NCBI GenBank assembly: GCA_903847495.1
Contig: CAINDT010000007.1
Location: 1-13,974 of the forward strand
Length of the DNA: 13,974 nt
Origin: an uncultured Actinomycetes bacterium
GTDB lineage: Bacteria > Actinomycetota > Thermoleophilia > Gaiellales > F1-60-MAGs149
Reading direction: 5' to 3'
This document shows, in pieces, positions 1 to 6,992 of this stretch. A model generated the notes under the pieces. It was not told the origin of the DNA. It saw only the letters and a program-made list of their open reading frames with translations, and did not search any database. How positions within the stretch are numbered: position 1 is the stretch's first letter; each line of letters opens with the position of its first letter. A program made the translations under genes and the position numbers.

Positions 1-483
1 GCCGATCAACGCCATCATCAGCGAGGCGCAGAAGAACGACTGTGCGGTGGCCATGCCGGCGTCGCCGACCGGATTGGACAGCCAGGACAGCCAGCCCTGC
101 GAGAAGATCGCGAGGCCGAACAGGGCGAACACGACCGACGGCACGCCGAAGATCAGGTCGATCGCCGTGTCGGTGCCCTTGGCCAGCCAGCTCGGCTGGC
201 GGTACTCCGTCAGGAAGATCGCGACGCCGAGGCCGAGGGGGATGGCCACGAGCATGCCGAAGACGATCACGATCAGCGTGCCGACCAGCGCGGGCAGGAT
301 GCCGCCGGCGACGCCCTGCTCGAGCGAACCCGGAGCGGGACCGGTGGTCAGGAAGTCCCACGAGATCGTGCCGAGGCCCTGCCAGACCAGCCACAGCATG
401 ATCACGGCGACGGCGACGATCAGCACCAGGCCGGCGATGTATGCGGCAGCGACGCCGGCGCGATCCGAGATGCGAGTCGGCAT
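1..483 (-). CDS. pstA: Phosphate ABC transporter permease PstA (partial, N-terminal 161 residues)
   Basis: Inner-membrane permease subunit of the PstSCAB high-affinity phosphate importer; pairs with PstC to form the channel. Seen: a short cytoplasmic start (MPTRISDRAG), a first membrane helix at about residues 12-34, a periplasmic stretch around 40-60 (ISWDFLTTGPAPG, typical of PstA), a second helix about 62-90, then the LTEY segment and the FGVPSVVFALFG helix, a strong PstA/PstC signature. The gene runs off the left edge, so the EAA loop that contacts the ATPase is not in the window. The start ATG (483-481) shares one base with the pstC stop (TAATG), which implies translational coupling. Downstream pstB and phoU would be expected beyond the edge but cannot be seen. 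Confidence 0.93.
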   Translation of the reverse strand, partial: MPTRISDRAGVAAAYIAGLVLIVAVAVIMLWLVWQGLGTISWDFLTTGPAPGSLEQGVAGGILPALVGTLIVIVFGMLVAIPLGLGVAIFLTEYRQPSWLAKGTDTAIDLIFGVPSVVFALFGLAIFSQGWLSWLSNPVGDAGMATAQSFFCASLMMALIG

Positions 484-1508
484 TACTGGCCGCCCCCGAG
501 GCGACGCTCGGCCGCGCGCGAGGCGATCTTCGCCCCGATCGTCAGCGTGGCGGTCATGATCAGGAGGATCACGCCGAAGGCGAACAGGTTGGCCTTCAGC
601 TCCGGCGACTCGAAGCCCTCGGAGTAGTCGACGATCGACGAGGCCATCGTGCGCACGGGCTCGAGGAAGAAGAAGTAGCCGTCCAGCGGGTTGGGGACGA
701 AGCCGATCGAGCCGGTCGCCATCGACAGCGCGATCGCCTCGCCGACGGCGCGGCCCATCGCGAGCGTGGTGCCGGCCACGAGCGCCGGGCGGATCGCGCG
801 CAGCGAGACGCGACGCGTCATCCGCCACTCGTCGCAGCCGAGGGCAATCGCGCCCTCCTTCCACTTGGTCGGCACGGCGCGCAGGGCGTCCGCGAAGATC
901 GCGATCATCAGCGGCGCGATCATCAGCGTCAGCACGAGGATGCCGAGCAGGACGTTGGCGCCGGTCAGCGTGACGATCGCAGAGAGCTCCTCGGCCTGCT
1001 TCTGCGGGATCAGGTTCTGCTCGATGCGCGGGGCAAGCACGAGAATCGCGAACAGGCCGTAGATGACGGACGGCGTCGCGGCGAGGATGGTGACGATCGG
1101 GTCGAGGATCGCGGCCAGGCGCTTGGGCGCCAGTTCGGCGATGAAGATCGCCCCGAGCAGCGCGAACGGGAAGGAGAGGATGAGCGCACCGCCGGTCGTC
1201 AGCAGCGTGCCGAGGATTGCCGGCCAGGCGTTGAGCGTGGTGGACGGCTCGCCGGTCTCGGGATCCCCGAGGAACGAGTTGCCGAGCTGCACGTCCAGCG
1301 GATCGTCGCCGGTGCCGAACCAGCTCAGGCCGTTCGCGGAGAAGGACGGCCAGCCCGTGTAGAACACGAAGACGGCGATCGCGGCGATCACGACCAGCAT
1401 GAAGGCCGAGATTGCGATGACGAGGCCGCGGAAGACAGCATCGCCGCGGGCGCCAGAGGGTGCGGCCGATGGAGTCGGGGTGGTCAGCGGTCGGGTGAAA
1501 GTAGCCAT
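483..1508 (-). CDS. pstC: Phosphate ABC transporter permease PstC
   Basis: Second permease subunit of the Pst phosphate importer. With the start at 1508 the protein is 341 aa (MATFTRPL...), a normal length for PstC. Seen: a proline/alanine-rich cytoplasmic N-terminus; a first membrane helix at about residues 28-50; a periplasmic segment around 50-95 (GWPSFSANGLSWFG); then further helices. ATPSVIYGLFAI is a classic PstC motif. The EAA loop that docks on PstB is clear (EGAIALGCDEWRMTRRVSLRAI, split here as EGAIALGCDEW and RRVSLRAIRPAL), followed by GRAVGEAIAL. The frame stays open upstream to a GTG at 1562, but that start lies inside the 1531-1560 hairpin and would add a non-conserved tail; 1508 is preferred, although no good Shine-Dalgarno precedes it. 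It lies 75 bp after pstS and overlaps pstA by one base. Confidence 0.93.
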   Translation of the reverse strand: MATFTRPLTTPTPSAAPSGARGDAVFRGLVIAISAFMLVVIAAIAVFVFYTGWPSFSANGLSWFGTGDDPLDVQLGNSFLGDPETGEPSTTLNAWPAILGTLLTTGGALILSFPFALLGAIFIAELAPKRLAAILDPIVTILAATPSVIYGLFAILVLAPRIEQNLIPQKQAEELSAIVTLTGANVLLGILVLTLMIAPLMIAIFADALRAVPTKWKEGAIALGCDEWRMTRRVSLRAIRPALVAGTTLAMGRAVGEAIALSMATGSIGFVPNPLDGYFFFLEPVRTMASSIVDYSEGFESPELKANLFAFGVILLIMTATLTIGAKIASRAAERRLGGGQ

Positions 1509-1530
1509 GGCGGTGTGGGGGGATTGGTGT

Positions 1531-1560
1531 GGGGGAGCCGGGCCGAGGCCCGGCTCCCCC
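1531..1560 (-). terminator. Perfect intercistronic hairpin between pstS and pstC
   Basis: A 14-bp perfect inverted repeat, GGGGGAGCCGGGCC and its complement, is separated by only GA; as RNA this gives about 13 bp with a 4-nt loop. It begins 23 bases after the pstS stop and ends 22 bases before the pstC start. On the transcribed strand the hairpin is followed by ACACCAATCC, not by a U-run, so it is not a standard Rho-independent terminator. In Pst and other ABC importer operons, a stem at this place commonly protects or partly terminates the message so that the binding protein is made in excess over the permeases. That role here is inference. Confidence 0.6.
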
Positions 1561-1583
1561 ACGGGAGCGTCGTCAGGCTGGTA

Positions 1584-2429
1584 CTAGCCCGCGATGCACT
1601 GGTCGTACGTGCCCGTGAACGGCACGGCGTAGCTCTTGATGACTGCCGCACCCTTGGCGCTGCGCACCCAGTTGATGTACGTGGCGACATCACCAGCGGG
1701 CTCGCCCTTGGTGACGAAGTACTGGCAGTTCCAGAACTTGTACTTATTGGCGACCACGTTGGTCAGCGACGGCGAGACGCCGTCGATCGGCAGCGTCTTG
1801 ACGGTCGCGCCACCCGAGCCGATCGTGTACGCGTAGGTCACGAACGCGATACCCGACTTCGAGTTGGCAACAGCCGAGCGGTCGAGCGCGTTCGACGCGA
1901 GCGCCGGGCACGAGTTCGACACGGGCGTGCTGATGCTGCCCAGGAAGAGCTTCTGGAACGACTGGCGGGTGCCGGAGGTGGCGACGCGCGAGAAGCACTT
2001 GATGGCTCCGCCCGCGGCCCAGCCGACGTCCTTCCAGTTGGTGACCTGGCCGGAGAAGATGGCCTTCACCTGTGCGGCCGTGAGGCCCTTGATCGGGTTG
2101 GACTTGTTCACGACGATCGCGAAGGGCTCCTTCGTGATCGGCGTGAACGTCAGGCCCTTCGGCGTCGAGGACGACATGTCCGACGACGAGTTGCCGATCT
2201 GGAACGTGCCGTTGGCCGCACCGGTCTGGCCGGCACCCGAGCCACCGCCCGAGACGGTGACGCGGTACTTGCCGCCCGTGTCCTTGCCGTACGCCGACGC
2301 GAGCGCCGAGCCGAGGATCTGGAGGCCGGTCGAGCCGCCCGTGACGATCTTGGTGACGGCCATGGCCGGCGCGGTGACGACCATGGTGGCCAGCAGCGCG
2401 GCGACGAGGATGAGGAATCGCTTCTTCAT
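1584..2429 (-). CDS. pstS: Phosphate-binding protein PstS
   Basis: Periplasmic or secreted phosphate-binding subunit of the Pst importer (281 aa). Seen: a Sec signal peptide (MKKR, hydrophobic core to about residue 20, likely cleavage after PAMA at residue 24) with no lipobox cysteine, so it is not an obvious lipoprotein. The mature protein has the phosphate-loop segments of the family: GGSTGLQ (31-37), the SGGGSGAGQTGAANG stretch (60-74), DMSSS (84-88) and RVATSGTRQSF (148-158), matching the family RxxGSGTxxxF motif with T for the first G. An AAAGG-like ribosome site lies about 7 bases before the ATG. It is second in the operon, 30 bp after the secreted-protein gene and 75 bp before pstC. 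Expression under phosphate limitation is expected from the family, not shown. Confidence 0.95.
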   Translation of the reverse strand: MKKRFLILVAALLATMVVTAPAMAVTKIVTGGSTGLQILGSALASAYGKDTGGKYRVTVSGGGSGAGQTGAANGTFQIGNSSSDMSSSTPKGLTFTPITKEPFAIVVNKSNPIKGLTAAQVKAIFSGQVTNWKDVGWAAGGAIKCFSRVATSGTRQSFQKLFLGSISTPVSNSCPALASNALDRSAVANSKSGIAFVTYAYTIGSGGATVKTLPIDGVSPSLTNVVANKYKFWNCQYFVTKGEPAGDVATYINWVRSAKGAAVIKSYAVPFTGTYDQCIAG

Positions 2430-2459
2430 AACAGTGCCTTTCAGGGTCTGCGGAGGGGC

Positions 2460-3185
2460 CTAGGAGGCCGACTCCGTGAGGGGGATTTCCTTGGTCGGCG
2501 CCGTGTAGGCCCACGTGCCGTAGAACTTGGCTGCACCCGCGATCGCGCCCTGAGCGGTGATGCGGAAGCCGTGCTTCGAGGCGTTACCCGTCAGCGGGTA
2601 GACCTCGACCGCGTAGGCACCGTCGCCGTTCTTCGAGATGTTGAAGATGTCGGCCTCGCTCTTGTCGAAGTACTCAGCGGCCGAGCCGGTGTTGCCCGGG
2701 TAGACGCAGAGGAAGCCAGGAGGCGCCGACGGCTTGTCGAACGAGCCGGCGCAATCGCCGTTCTCGTTGAGACCGCCGAGGATGCCGACCTTCGCGGCGC
2801 GCAGCGGCTTGGGCAGCTGCAGCGGGAACGAGACACCCGCACCGTAGGAGTTCTGGCAGGCGCGGCTGGTGGCGCTGTACGTGAACGCCGGCGACGAGCC
2901 GCAGTTGGTCGGGTTCGTGAACTCGATGCCCACCACACCCGTCACCGTGGTGCCCCACGGCACCTGGCTCAGATCCATGGTGCGCAGCGGGAACTTGCCC
3001 TTGCTGTTGGTCGGCACGATGGAGCGGGCCTGCTTGCCCTCGGGCGAGACCTTGAAACCACTGACCGCGTACGCGTTGCGGGCGAGCGGGACAGGTGCGT
3101 CGGCACCGACGATCGACGGCACGGCGAACGCCGCGCCGATCGCCGCGCAGATGCCGAGCGCGATGAGACGACCTTTCCGGTTCAT
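2460..3185 (-). CDS. Uncharacterised secreted protein leading the pst operon
   Basis: Not recognised as a named family. The start at 3185 (MNRKGRLIAL) is set by a near-perfect Shine-Dalgarno, AAGGAGG, just upstream. The frame is open further upstream, but those residues look like non-coding translation. The product is 241 aa. Seen: a Sec signal peptide (about 1-30, cleavage probably after GADA); a mature part rich in Gly, Ser, Thr and aromatics that looks like a beta-sheet domain; four cysteines (C95, C110, C145, C160) that could form two disulfides; the segments GFLCVYPGNTG (157-167) and KHGFRITAQG (204-213). There are no membrane helices after the signal and no lipobox. It sits only 30 bp before pstS on the same strand, so it is almost certainly co-transcribed and probably acts outside the membrane in phosphate acquisition. 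It is not a PstS copy: the phosphate-loop motifs are missing. Confidence 0.85.
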   Translation of the reverse strand: MNRKGRLIALGICAAIGAAFAVPSIVGADAPVPLARNAYAVSGFKVSPEGKQARSIVPTNSKGKFPLRTMDLSQVPWGTTVTGVVGIEFTNPTNCGSSPAFTYSATSRACQNSYGAGVSFPLQLPKPLRAAKVGILGGLNENGDCAGSFDKPSAPPGFLCVYPGNTGSAAEYFDKSEADIFNISKNGDGAYAVEVYPLTGNASKHGFRITAQGAIAGAAKFYGTWAYTAPTKEIPLTESAS

Positions 3186-3440
3186 GATCCTCCTTAGGGA
3201 TCCCGCGGGTGTCGCGGTCAGGCTCCAACGTACGGAGCATCCGGTGGGCCATGGGTAAAGCGATTGGGGACATCGCGTTCCGGACTGGTGAAGGTGGCCG
3301 CCGCGCTTCACATTCGCGCAGGAAGACGACGATTTTGTGCGACGGCACGCTGCCCAGGCGCGGTGAACGCGTGCGTAAACGTTCTGTTCAGATCCGTGGA
3401 TGGCGCCCCTCGGCCCGCGGCACGGGGGTAGGTTGGGGCC
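3186..3440. promoter_or_regulatory. Divergent intergenic region: pst operon (-) and small ORF/etfBA (+)
   Basis: A 255-bp stretch with no convincing gene, between two units transcribed away from each other, so promoters in both directions must lie here. On the minus strand, about 180 bases before the secreted-protein start, positions 3361-3380 read GTTTACGCAC then GTTCACC. This resembles the GTTCACC-type PhoP direct repeats of actinobacterial pst promoters, but the spacing is 12 instead of 11 and the first copy is imperfect, so it is weak. A further TTCACC lies at 3287-3292 on the minus strand. No clear -35/-10 pair was found for the pst operon. Confidence 0.4.
3429..3434 (+). promoter_or_regulatory. 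Candidate -10 element giving a leaderless transcript
   Basis: TAGGTT fits the actinobacterial TANNNT -10 pattern and ends 6 bases before the ATG at 3441. Transcription would therefore start at or beside the A of the start codon, a leaderless arrangement common in Actinobacteria. No convincing -35 accompanies it, and the match is short enough to be chance. Confidence 0.25.
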
Positions 3441-3716
3441 ATGAGCGCAGCCCGTGCAGCCTGCTACTTGATGGATCAGGGCGCCTACCGCCGCGACGTC
3501 GCGGTGGAGTTGGCGCGCGGGATCGTCGAGGACGACACCTCGCCAGCCGACGAGATCGCGCTGGCGAGCACGATCCTGCGTCGTGCCGGCCATATCGAGG
3601 AGTCGATCGTGGCTGCTGGCATTGCCGCAGCGCGCGGCGCGGACATCCCGCAGCCGGCCGCGCGTCGGCGCCCACGGTGGGCTCGCGTGCGCGGTCCGTT
3701 CAGCCGCGCGGCCTGA
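3441..3716 (+). CDS. Small hypothetical protein (91 aa) upstream of etfB
   Basis: Not recognised. The predicted 91-aa soluble protein has a helical, acidic to neutral first two thirds (residues 1-65, for example RRDVAVELARGIVEDD and EESIVAAGIAAARG) and an Arg/Pro-rich basic tail (73-91: ARRRPRWARVRGPF). There is no signal peptide or membrane segment. Codon use is like that of the neighbouring genes, with G or C in the third position of most codons, which supports real coding. Translation may begin without a classic ribosome site (see the candidate leaderless -10). It ends 63 bp before etfB on the same strand, so it may share a transcript with etfBA. The antisense frames here are less convincing. 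Confidence 0.55.
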   Translation: MSAARAACYLMDQGAYRRDVAVELARGIVEDDTSPADEIALASTILRRAGHIEESIVAAGIAAARGADIPQPAARRRPRWARVRGPFSRAA

Positions 3717-3779
3717 ACCCGGCGAATCATCTGACGACGTTGGGTATCGTTGCCAACGGCATCTTCAGGAGGCGAATCA

Positions 3780-4565
3780 GTGCGCATCGCGATCTGCGTC
3801 AAGGAAGTCCCGGACCCGACCGCTGAGAAGCGGATCGATGCGGGCACCAATCGACTCGTCCGTAGCGGCGAGAACACGCTCAACCCGTACGATCGCCATG
3901 CGATCGAGGCGGCGGTCCAGATCAAGGAGGGCCCGGCGCCCGACACGGAGATCACCGTCGTCACCGTCGGTCCCGAGAGCGCCAGCCGCTCCGTTGACCG
4001 CGCGCTGGCGCAGGGCGGCGATCAGTCGGTCCATATCGCCGACGACGCAGCTGCGGGCAGCGACCTGCTCGGCACCGCGCGCATCCTCGCCGCGGCGCTC
4101 AAGCGCGGTGGTTACGACCTGATCCTGCTCGGCCAGCAGGCCGCGGACTCCGAGTCCTACGTGATGGCCGGCATGGTCGCCGAGCTGCTCGAGCTGCCCT
4201 GCGTCACGCAGGCCGCGTCGATCGAGCTGGGCGACGGCGCCGTCACCGTCAAGCGCCAGGTCGAGACGGGCTACGACACCGTCAAGGCGACGACGCCGTG
4301 CGTCGTGTCGGTCTCCGACGCGATCAACGATCCGCGCTACCCGCCGCTGCCCGCGATCATGGGCGCCAAGCGCAAGCCGCATGAGGTGCTGTCGCTCGCC
4401 GACCTCGGCGTCGACGCGGGTGCGGTTGGCGCCGCGGGTGCCGGCACGTCCGTCTCCGGGCTGTCGAAGCCCGAGGGGCGTGGCGACACGATCGTCATCG
4501 AGGACGACGGCTCGGCCGCCGAGCAGCTCGTCGCATTCCTGATCGAGAAGAAGGTGGTCGCGTAA
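3780..4565 (+). CDS. etfB: Electron transfer flavoprotein subunit beta (EtfB)
   Basis: Beta subunit of the heterodimeric ETF, which takes electrons from acyl-CoA and other flavin dehydrogenases and passes them to the respiratory chain. The start is the GTG at 3780, placed 8-9 bases after AGGAGG; an upstream in-frame ATG at 3750 would precede this ribosome site and is rejected. The product is 261 aa, the usual length. Seen: the N-terminal ICVKEVPDP strand and NPYDRHAIEAAVQIKE (35-50), the nucleotide-binding fold with DLLGTARILAAAL (95-107) and LLGQQAADSESY (116-127), and the C-terminal ETFB signature with ETGYDTVKATTP and DPRYPPLPAIMGAKRKP (184-200), which lines the AMP site. The stop overlaps the etfA start by one base (TAATG), as expected for equal production of both subunits. 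Confidence 0.96.
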   Translation: MRIAICVKEVPDPTAEKRIDAGTNRLVRSGENTLNPYDRHAIEAAVQIKEGPAPDTEITVVTVGPESASRSVDRALAQGGDQSVHIADDAAAGSDLLGTARILAAALKRGGYDLILLGQQAADSESYVMAGMVAELLELPCVTQAASIELGDGAVTVKRQVETGYDTVKATTPCVVSVSDAINDPRYPPLPAIMGAKRKPHEVLSLADLGVDAGAVGAAGAGTSVSGLSKPEGRGDTIVIEDDGSAAEQLVAFLIEKKVVA

Positions 4566-5542
4566 TGGCCGGCATCGCGGTTCTCTGTGAGGTCCAGGGC
4601 GGCGAGATCGCCAAGGGCTCCCTCGGCGTGCTCGAAGAGGCGGCCCGGCTCGGCGCCGCGCTCGGCGAGCCGGTCGAGGCGATCGTCTGCGGCTCCGGCC
4701 TGGACGACGCGGCGATGGGCGCCCTCGGTGGCTTCGGCGCGTCCAAGGTGCGTGTTGCCGATGACGCGGCGCTTGCCAGTGGCATCGCCCAGCCCGTCGT
4801 CGATGCCTGCGCCTCTGCGCAGGAGAGCGGCCAGTACCGCTACTGGCTGGCCGGTGCCTCGATCATGGCGGCCGACGCCATGGCGGGTCTTGCCGCGCGC
4901 CTCGGTGCCGGCATCGTGATCGACGCCGTCGAGCTCCACGCGGAGGGCGGCGCGCTCGTCACCCGCCGCTCGGGTCTCGGCGACTCCGTGCTTGCGCACT
5001 GCGGCTTCACGACGCCGGTCGGCGTCGTCGTCACGCGCTCCAACGCCTTCGCGGCGACGGAGGGCACTGGCGGTTCGGCGCCGGTCGAGCGCTTCTCGCC
5101 GTCGTTCAAGGCGTACTCGCAGGCCGTCCAGCTTGTCGGCCACGAGGATGCCGAGGATTCCGGTCCCGACATCGGTGCGGCCGAGGTGCTCGTCGCCGGT
5201 GGTCGCGGTCTCGGCGACGCCGCCGGTTTCGGTCCGATCGAGGAGTGCGCCGCCGCCTTCGGCGGTGCCGTCGCCGCGACGCGCGCCGTCGTCGACGCCG
5301 GCTGGTACCCCTACAGCGCCCAGGTCGGCCAGACGGGCAAGACCGTCACGCCGAAGCTGTACATCGCGTGTGGCATCTCCGGCGCGATCCAGCACAAGGT
5401 CGGCATGCAGGGCTCCGGCACGATCGTCGCGATCAACAAGGACAAGAACGCGCCGATCTTCGACTACGCCGACTTCGGCATCGTCGGCGACGTCACCACG
5501 GTCGTCCCGAAGCTGACCGAGCTGATCAAGGCGCGCGGCTAG
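4565..5542 (+). CDS. etfA: Electron transfer flavoprotein subunit alpha (EtfA)
   Basis: Alpha subunit of ETF (325 aa), which carries most of the FAD site. Seen: an N-terminal nucleotide-fold domain (about 1-190) and a C-terminal FAD domain (about 200-325) with AGGRGLG (211-217), VGQTGKTV (254-261), [17 protein letters not shown] (265-281) and [20 protein letters not shown] (290-309), all hallmark FAD-contacting motifs. It is translationally coupled to etfB through TAATG. No ETF:quinone oxidoreductase, FixC/FixX or acyl-CoA dehydrogenase lies beside the pair, so the electron donors are unknown; this looks like the housekeeping type and not the nitrogen-fixation or bifurcating type. Transcription probably ends in the palindromes beginning two bases after the stop. 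Confidence 0.96.
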   Translation: MAGIAVLCEVQGGEIAKGSLGVLEEAARLGAALGEPVEAIVCGSGLDDAAMGALGGFGASKVRVADDAALASGIAQPVVDACASAQESGQYRYWLAGASIMAADAMAGLAARLGAGIVIDAVELHAEGGALVTRRSGLGDSVLAHCGFTTPVGVVVTRSNAFAATEGTGGSAPVERFSPSFKAYSQAVQLVGHEDAEDSGPDIGAAEVLVAGGRGLGDAAGFGPIEECAAAFGGAVAATRAVVDAGWYPYSAQVGQTGKTVTPKLYIACGISGAIQHKVGMQGSGTIVAINKDKNAPIFDYADFGIVGDVTTVVPKLTELIKARG

Positions 5543-5543
5543 A

Positions 5544-5610
5544 CGACGTGACCACCTCGAGGTGGCTCGGTCTGTATAGACCGATTCACCTCGAGGTGAT
5601 CCCGTCGCCT
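5544..5610 (+). repeat. Palindromic element A, immediately after etfA
   Basis: The core hairpin spans 5553-5598: a 21-bp stem with one G-U and one C-U position and the loop GTAT. The stem halves contain ACCTCGAGGT, itself palindromic. The 67-nt element is about 82% identical (55 of 67 by hand alignment) to the reverse complement of element B at 5664-5730. It starts just after the etfA stop. There is no U-run after the stem, so if it ends transcription it does so as a U-less stem. It may equally be a REP-like extragenic palindrome. Confidence 0.75.
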
Positions 5611-5663
5611 TGGCTGATCAACTGCGCCAGCAGTGGCAAGGGTTTCCTGAGGATCTCGAGACG

Positions 5664-5730
5664 AGGCGACGCGATGACCTTGAGGTGAATCAGTCTTTTC
5701 AGACTGAGCCACCTCAAGGCCCTCGCGTCG
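5664..5730 (-). repeat. Palindromic element B, immediately after arsJ
   Basis: This is the inverted partner of element A. The core hairpin spans 5678-5719: a 19-bp stem with two imperfect positions at the same place as in A. On the minus strand the loop is GAAA, a GNRA-type tetraloop. Read from the arsJ end it has the same orientation relative to its gene as A has to etfA. Stem pairs differ from A by paired changes (C-G to T-A, G-C to A-T, C-G to G-C), so the folded form appears to be kept. It ends 10 bases beyond the arsJ stop. Likely roles are transcription end or message protection for arsJ, or membership of a dispersed repeat family. Confidence 0.75.
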
Positions 5731-5740
5731 TCAGACGCGA

Positions 5741-6982
5741 TCAGCTCAGCGGAGCGACAGGCTTCGCAGGAGCGGATACGCGCGGCAGCAGCAGTGAGAT
5801 GACGCCCGCTACCAGCACCATCCCGGCCGACGCCCACAGGCACGCCTCGAGCCCCTGCCACTGGTACAGCAGGCCCGAGAGGATCGTGCCGGCGAGACGG
5901 CCGCCGGCGTTGGCCATGTAGTAGAAGCCGACGTTCATCGCCACCTTGTCGCCGTCGGCGTAGTGCAGGATCAGGAACGAGTGCACGGCCGAATTGAGGG
6001 CGAAGACGGCGCCGAAGATGATCAGACCGACGACCAGCACGATCGTCGGATCGGCGTCCGCGGCGAGGGCGATGGCGATGCCGGCGGGCAGCAGAGCGAG
6101 CAGGAAGGCCAGCCACGCGGCGGTGAAGCCCGACGGCTCGCGGGAGCCCGAGCGTCGCAGCACTTGCGGCGCGAAGGCCTGGACGATCCCGTAGCCGATC
6201 ACCCAGATCGCCATGAAACCGCCGACCTCCCAGAAGCTCCAACCCAGCACGCTGCGCAGGAACACGGGCAGTCCGACCACGAACCACACGTCGCGTGAGG
6301 CGAACAGGAAGATGCGCGCAGCGGCGAGCAGGTTCACCGCGTGGTTGTTCGAGAACATGTGGCGGAAGCGCGCCTTGGCGTCGGGGCGTCCCAACTGGCC
6401 GTGGATGGCTACGAGGACGAGCAGCAGCGCGGCGCCGACCAGCACCGCGAGGATGCCGAGTGCCGGCTGGAAGCCGACGGCGGTGAGCAGCAGACCACCG
6501 ACGAAGAAGCCCACGCCCTTGAGCGCGTTCTTCGAGCCCGTCAGGATCGCGACCCACTTGAAGAGGGCGTCGGAGGAGCCCTCGGGTACGACCAGCTTGA
6601 CGGCGCTCTTGGAGCTCATCTTGGTCAGGTCCTTGGCGACGCCGCTGACGGCCTGTGAGGCCATCACGTACGGCACCACGAGCCAGGGATCGGGGGCGAG
6701 CGCGAGCATCAGGAGCGCTCCGAGTTGGAGCGCAAGGCCCGAGATCAGCGTCGACTTGAGGCCGAAGCGCGCAGCGAGCCAGCCGCCGAACAGGTTCGTG
6801 ACGATGCCGAAGGCCTCGTAGAACACGAACAGCGTGGCGACCTCGAGCGGGCTGTAGCCGAGGTCGTAGAAGTAGAAGAGGACGAGGATCCGGATCGCGC
6901 CGTCCGTGATCGTGTCCGCCCAGTAGGCGGCCGTCACCAGCGCGTAGTTGCGCAGATCCCCGGCGCGGGCGGCGGCGTTCAT
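5741..6982 (-). CDS. arsJ: ArsJ, organoarsenical (1-arseno-3-phosphoglycerate) efflux MFS permease
   Basis: Twelve-helix major-facilitator permease (413 aa) recognised as ArsJ. Known role of the family: export of 1-arseno-3-phosphoglycerate made by the adjacent GAPDH from arsenate and glyceraldehyde-3-phosphate; outside the cell the product breaks down and releases arsenate. Seen: AAYWADTITDGAIRILVLF at the start, YSPLEVATLFVFYE, then the ArsJ-typical loops KDLTKMSSKSAVKLVVPEG (about 140-158) and TGSKNALKGVGFF (about 170-182), FLFASRDVWFVVGLPVFL and ANAGGRLAGTILSGLLYQW near the C-terminus. The start ATG at 6982 follows the GAPDH stop by 10 bases. Its ribosome site lies in CGTAGGATC, a 9-mer also found before the GAPDH start. 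The short gap and strict pairing mark a two-gene operon. Confidence 0.92.
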   Translation of the reverse strand: MNAAARAGDLRNYALVTAAYWADTITDGAIRILVLFYFYDLGYSPLEVATLFVFYEAFGIVTNLFGGWLAARFGLKSTLISGLALQLGALLMLALAPDPWLVVPYVMASQAVSGVAKDLTKMSSKSAVKLVVPEGSSDALFKWVAILTGSKNALKGVGFFVGGLLLTAVGFQPALGILAVLVGAALLLVLVAIHGQLGRPDAKARFRHMFSNNHAVNLLAAARIFLFASRDVWFVVGLPVFLRSVLGWSFWEVGGFMAIWVIGYGIVQAFAPQVLRRSGSREPSGFTAAWLAFLLALLPAGIAIALAADADPTIVLVVGLIIFGAVFALNSAVHSFLILHYADGDKVAMNVGFYYMANAGGRLAGTILSGLLYQWQGLEACLWASAGMVLVAGVISLLLPRVSAPAKPVAPLS

Positions 6983-6992
6983 CGGGGTGATC

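Noticed and set aside
1509..1562. GTG at 1562 as the start of pstC, adding 18 residues
   Set aside because: The added residues would be encoded by the intercistronic hairpin and are Pro/Gly-rich. The ATG at 1508 gives a normal PstC N-terminus.
441..3197. Very long open plus-strand frame opposite pstC, pstS and the secreted protein
   Set aside because: It is antisense to three well-supported genes, and its translation is an Arg/Asp/Gly-rich low-complexity product typical of a shadow frame in GC-rich DNA. It has no recognisable domain.
3721..3780. Nine-base direct repeat GGCGAATCA at 3721-3729 and 3771-3779, plus a CGTTGG/CCAACG hairpin (3738-3758), before etfB
   Set aside because: The repeat is short, a single pair, and has no associated mobile element; the second copy is partly the ribosome-site spacer. 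The hairpin is only 6 bp with a 9-base loop. Treated as chance.
5543..5740. Possible insertion-sequence remnant, because the gap ends in inverted repeats
   Set aside because: There is no transposase fragment between the arms, the spacer is only about 53 bases, and no target-site duplication is visible. Covarying hairpins at gene ends fit a structural element better.
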